64,000 bases of DNA from positions 1,862,282-1,926,281 of the forward strand of contig CP107246.1 of assembly GCA_030246985.1 (NCBI GenBank), given 5' to 3'. This document shows, one piece after another, positions 62,628-64,000 of the stretch (within the stretch, counting starts at the first letter, position 1; every line of letters begins with the position of its first letter). The DNA is from Candidatus Nitricoxidivorans perseverans. GTDB lineage: Bacteria > Pseudomonadota > Gammaproteobacteria > Burkholderiales > Rhodocyclaceae. The position numbers and the translations under genes are program-made. The notes under the pieces are model-generated. The model had not been told where the DNA came from. It saw nothing but the letters and a program-made list of their open reading frames with translations, and ran no database searches.

Positions 62628-63629
62628 ATGCTTGCGGAAGAATTGCCGACCACGGAACGAAAACGGTTCGAGCGGGAAACGGTGGCGAATCGCGATGCCG
62701 AAGCCGAGTCATTGGGCAAGGCCGCGGCGGAACAGCGGGCCACGGCGGGGGCGGTCGCCCGCGAACGGGCCGAAGCCGAGGCGCTCGATACCGCGCGGCG
62801 GCGCATCCAGGCCGACACCATGGCGCAGGAACAGGCGCGGGCGCGCATCCAGATGGAGGCGGCCGCGCGGCAGCTGGCCATCGAGCGGGCCCAGGCGGAG
62901 CGGGACGCCGAGAAGGCCGCCCAGGCGCGCGTCGAGATCGAGGAGCGCGCCCTGGCGGAAGCCCGCCGGCGCGAGTTCGCCGCGGCGGACTTGGCGACGG
63001 CGGCGGCTGCCCGAGCCCGGCGGGAAACCGAGGCCGAGGAACTGGCGCGCCAGCGGGCGGAAGCCGAACGCTCGGCGGCCGAGCTGGCGCTGGAAAGGAC
63101 GCGTGCGGACCAGACCGCCGAGGCCATGGCCATGGCGCGGGCGGCGGCGGATCGCGATGCCGCCCGGATGGCGCTCCAGCGGGCCGAACAGGAAACCGAG
63201 GCCTGCCATGCCGCCGAGGCGTGCCTGGAAACGGAACGCATCGCGGAAGCGGCGGCGCGCGAGCGTGCCGAGGCGGAGCGGCAGGCGGCCGAAATCGCCG
63301 CCGAGCACGAAAGGATCGAGGCCGAGCGCGCGGCCGTGGCGGCCCGGCAGGCGGCGCTGGAAGCCGAGCGGACGGCGCCGCGCAAACAGGGATTCCGGCT
63401 GCCGAGGATCAACCCCTTGCTGCTGGCGGCGGCCGTGGCGCTGGCGGCCGGCACCGGCCTCGGGCTATGGGCCGGGCCGAGGATTTCACCGTTCCTTTCC
63501 GTTTCCGGCCCGATGCCGGAAACGCGGCTGCGGCTGGACGACGATGCCGGGGCGTTCGCCCGGCGCGCGAACCCGGTCAGGACATCAGCCGCCGCCGCGT
63601 CAGCGCCAGCGCAATCCGGAAGGCGATAA
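62628..63629 (+). CDS. Ala/Glu/Arg-rich coiled-coil protein with C-terminal membrane helix, 333 aa
   Basis: I do not recognise a characterised family. Residues about 10-255 are an almost uninterrupted Ala-Glu-Arg helix with heptad-like spacing and many near-repeats of the AERxxAExA kind. A single membrane helix follows (NPLLLAAAVALAAGTGLGLW, about 266-285), then a short Pro/Ser/Ala-rich tail. It has a few cysteines (TEACHAAEACLE). The start is the ATG at 62628; a GTG at 62598 is possible. The complementary strand is also open over much of its length, an effect of GC composition. It overlaps the ABC permease gene convergently by 53 bases. Confidence 0.65.
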   Translation: MLAEELPTTERKRFERETVANRDAEAESLGKAAAEQRATAGAVARERAEAEALDTARRRIQADTMAQEQARARIQMEAAARQLAIERAQAERDAEKAAQARVEIEERALAEARRREFAAADLATAAAARARRETEAEELARQRAEAERSAAELALERTRADQTAEAMAMARAAADRDAARMALQRAEQETEACHAAEACLETERIAEAAARERAEAERQAAEIAAEHERIEAERAAVAARQAALEAERTAPRKQGFRLPRINPLLLAAAVALAAGTGLGLWAGPRISPFLSVSGPMPETRLRLDDDAGAFARRANPVRTSAAAASAPAQSGRR

Positions 63630-64000
63630 GGGCGACGCCCGCGAGCACCGCCGCGTCGAGCAGCGGCGCCGCGGGCACCTGTCCGGACATCAGCGGGCGC
63701 ACGAGGGTCACGGCATGGACGAGCGGCAGCGCCTGCGCGGCGGCCTGGAGCGCCGCCGGCATCTGCTCGACGGGAAAGAACACGCCGGAGAGCAGGATCA
63801 TGGGCGTGATGAACAGCGTGAAGTAGTACATGAAGAAATCGTAGGAGGGCGCCACGGCCGTGGCGATCAGGCCCAGCGCCGCGAAGGCCAGGCCCGTGAG
63901 GAAGATTGCCGGCAGCGCCCAGAGCGCCAGCGGCGAGGAAGTCAGTCCCAGCAGCGCGGCGACGGCGAGGATGGCCGCGCCGGAGAGCGTGGCCTTGCTG
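63577..64000 (-). CDS. ABC-2 type permease, NodJ-like, N-terminus beyond window
   Basis: The frame enters from the right edge and ends at 63577, giving about 140 C-terminal residues. Membrane segments include LSGAAILAVAALLGL, PAIFLTGLAFAALGL and MYYFTLFITPMILLSGVFFP. The VFFPVEQMP and LPLVHAVTLVRPLMSG stretches are characteristic of NodJ/ABC-2 exporters of saccharides or lipids. The cognate ATPase is expected just outside the window. The GTG at 63855 is an internal Val, not the start. Confidence 0.85.
   Translation of the reverse strand, partial: SKATLSGAAILAVAALLGLTSSPLALWALPAIFLTGLAFAALGLIATAVAPSYDFFMYYFTLFITPMILLSGVFFPVEQMPAALQAAAQALPLVHAVTLVRPLMSGQVPAAPLLDAAVLAGVALIAFRIALALTRRRLMS

Noticed and set aside
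62555-63454. 299-codon Ser/Ala-rich minus-strand frame opposite the coiled-coil gene
   Set aside because: Its Ser-Ala-Arg composition is what the complement of Ala-Glu-Arg codons gives. The plus frame has coiled-coil periodicity and a membrane helix, so it is preferred.

Overview
The window is a high-GC, densely packed bacterial chromosome segment. Gene order and families point to a betaproteobacterium, most likely of the Rhodocyclales/Sterolibacteriaceae type: mreBCD-mrdA-rodA-rlpA-dacC-dat-ybeD-lipB-lipA, torF porin-glnK-amtB, hprK-ptsN-hpf-rpoN-lptB, and the rib-nusB-thiL-pgpA-pncC-recA-recX run. Multihaem cytochromes, two sulfide-oxidising flavoproteins and a Rhodocyclales-looking REP palindrome suggest a respiratory sulfur-oxidising lifestyle. 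The genus is inference. No rRNA, tRNA, CRISPR array or complete insertion sequence was seen, and no gene-free stretch exceeds about 240 bases.

Layout. 1-4121: c-di-GMP and receiver-domain signalling genes (minus strand). 4123-13976: an eleven-gene cell-wall elongation and lipoylation block (minus). 14077-17251: gatCAB (plus). 17258-20026: pyrE, a vestige of an exonuclease III/Crc-type gene, and a membrane stress cluster of the YqjD/YqjE type. 20045-24302: gabD, a chemoreceptor and a HAD hydrolase. 24399-31441: the accessory respiratory region. Here a PAS/sigma-54 activator, a 68-residue protein and a sulfide:quinone reductase are read to the left. A nonahaem cytochrome c-cytochrome b fusion, a dihaem cytochrome c and a flavocytochrome c sulfide dehydrogenase flavoprotein are read to the right from a GG-N10-GC sigma-54 promoter. 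31409-36578: lgt, amtB-glnK-porin with its own sigma-54 promoter and paired NtrC-like sites, and comM. 36594-47575: tlpA-like, rhodanese, metH (carrying an in-frame REP-like palindrome), cca, ampG, midA, tcdA, a pteridine reductase and ttcA. 47683-62550: a nineteen-gene minus-strand run from cutA-dsbD through riboflavin, nusB, thiL, recA and rpoN to hprK and a secreted CsgG-like protein. A type II restriction-modification pair of visibly lower GC has been inserted between nusB and thiL. 62628-64000: an alanine-rich coiled-coil membrane protein and the C-terminal part of an ABC-2 permease.

How it fits together. RpoN, encoded in the window, would serve both sigma-54 promoters. One is probably under NtrC (ammonium uptake). 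The other is probably under the Cys-rich PAS activator encoded next to it (sulfide or redox-linked electron transfer). The respiratory operon is the best candidate for an under-described system: a soluble FAD enzyme and a dihaem cytochrome paired with a one-chain periplasmic nonahaem plus quinone-reactive cytochrome b.
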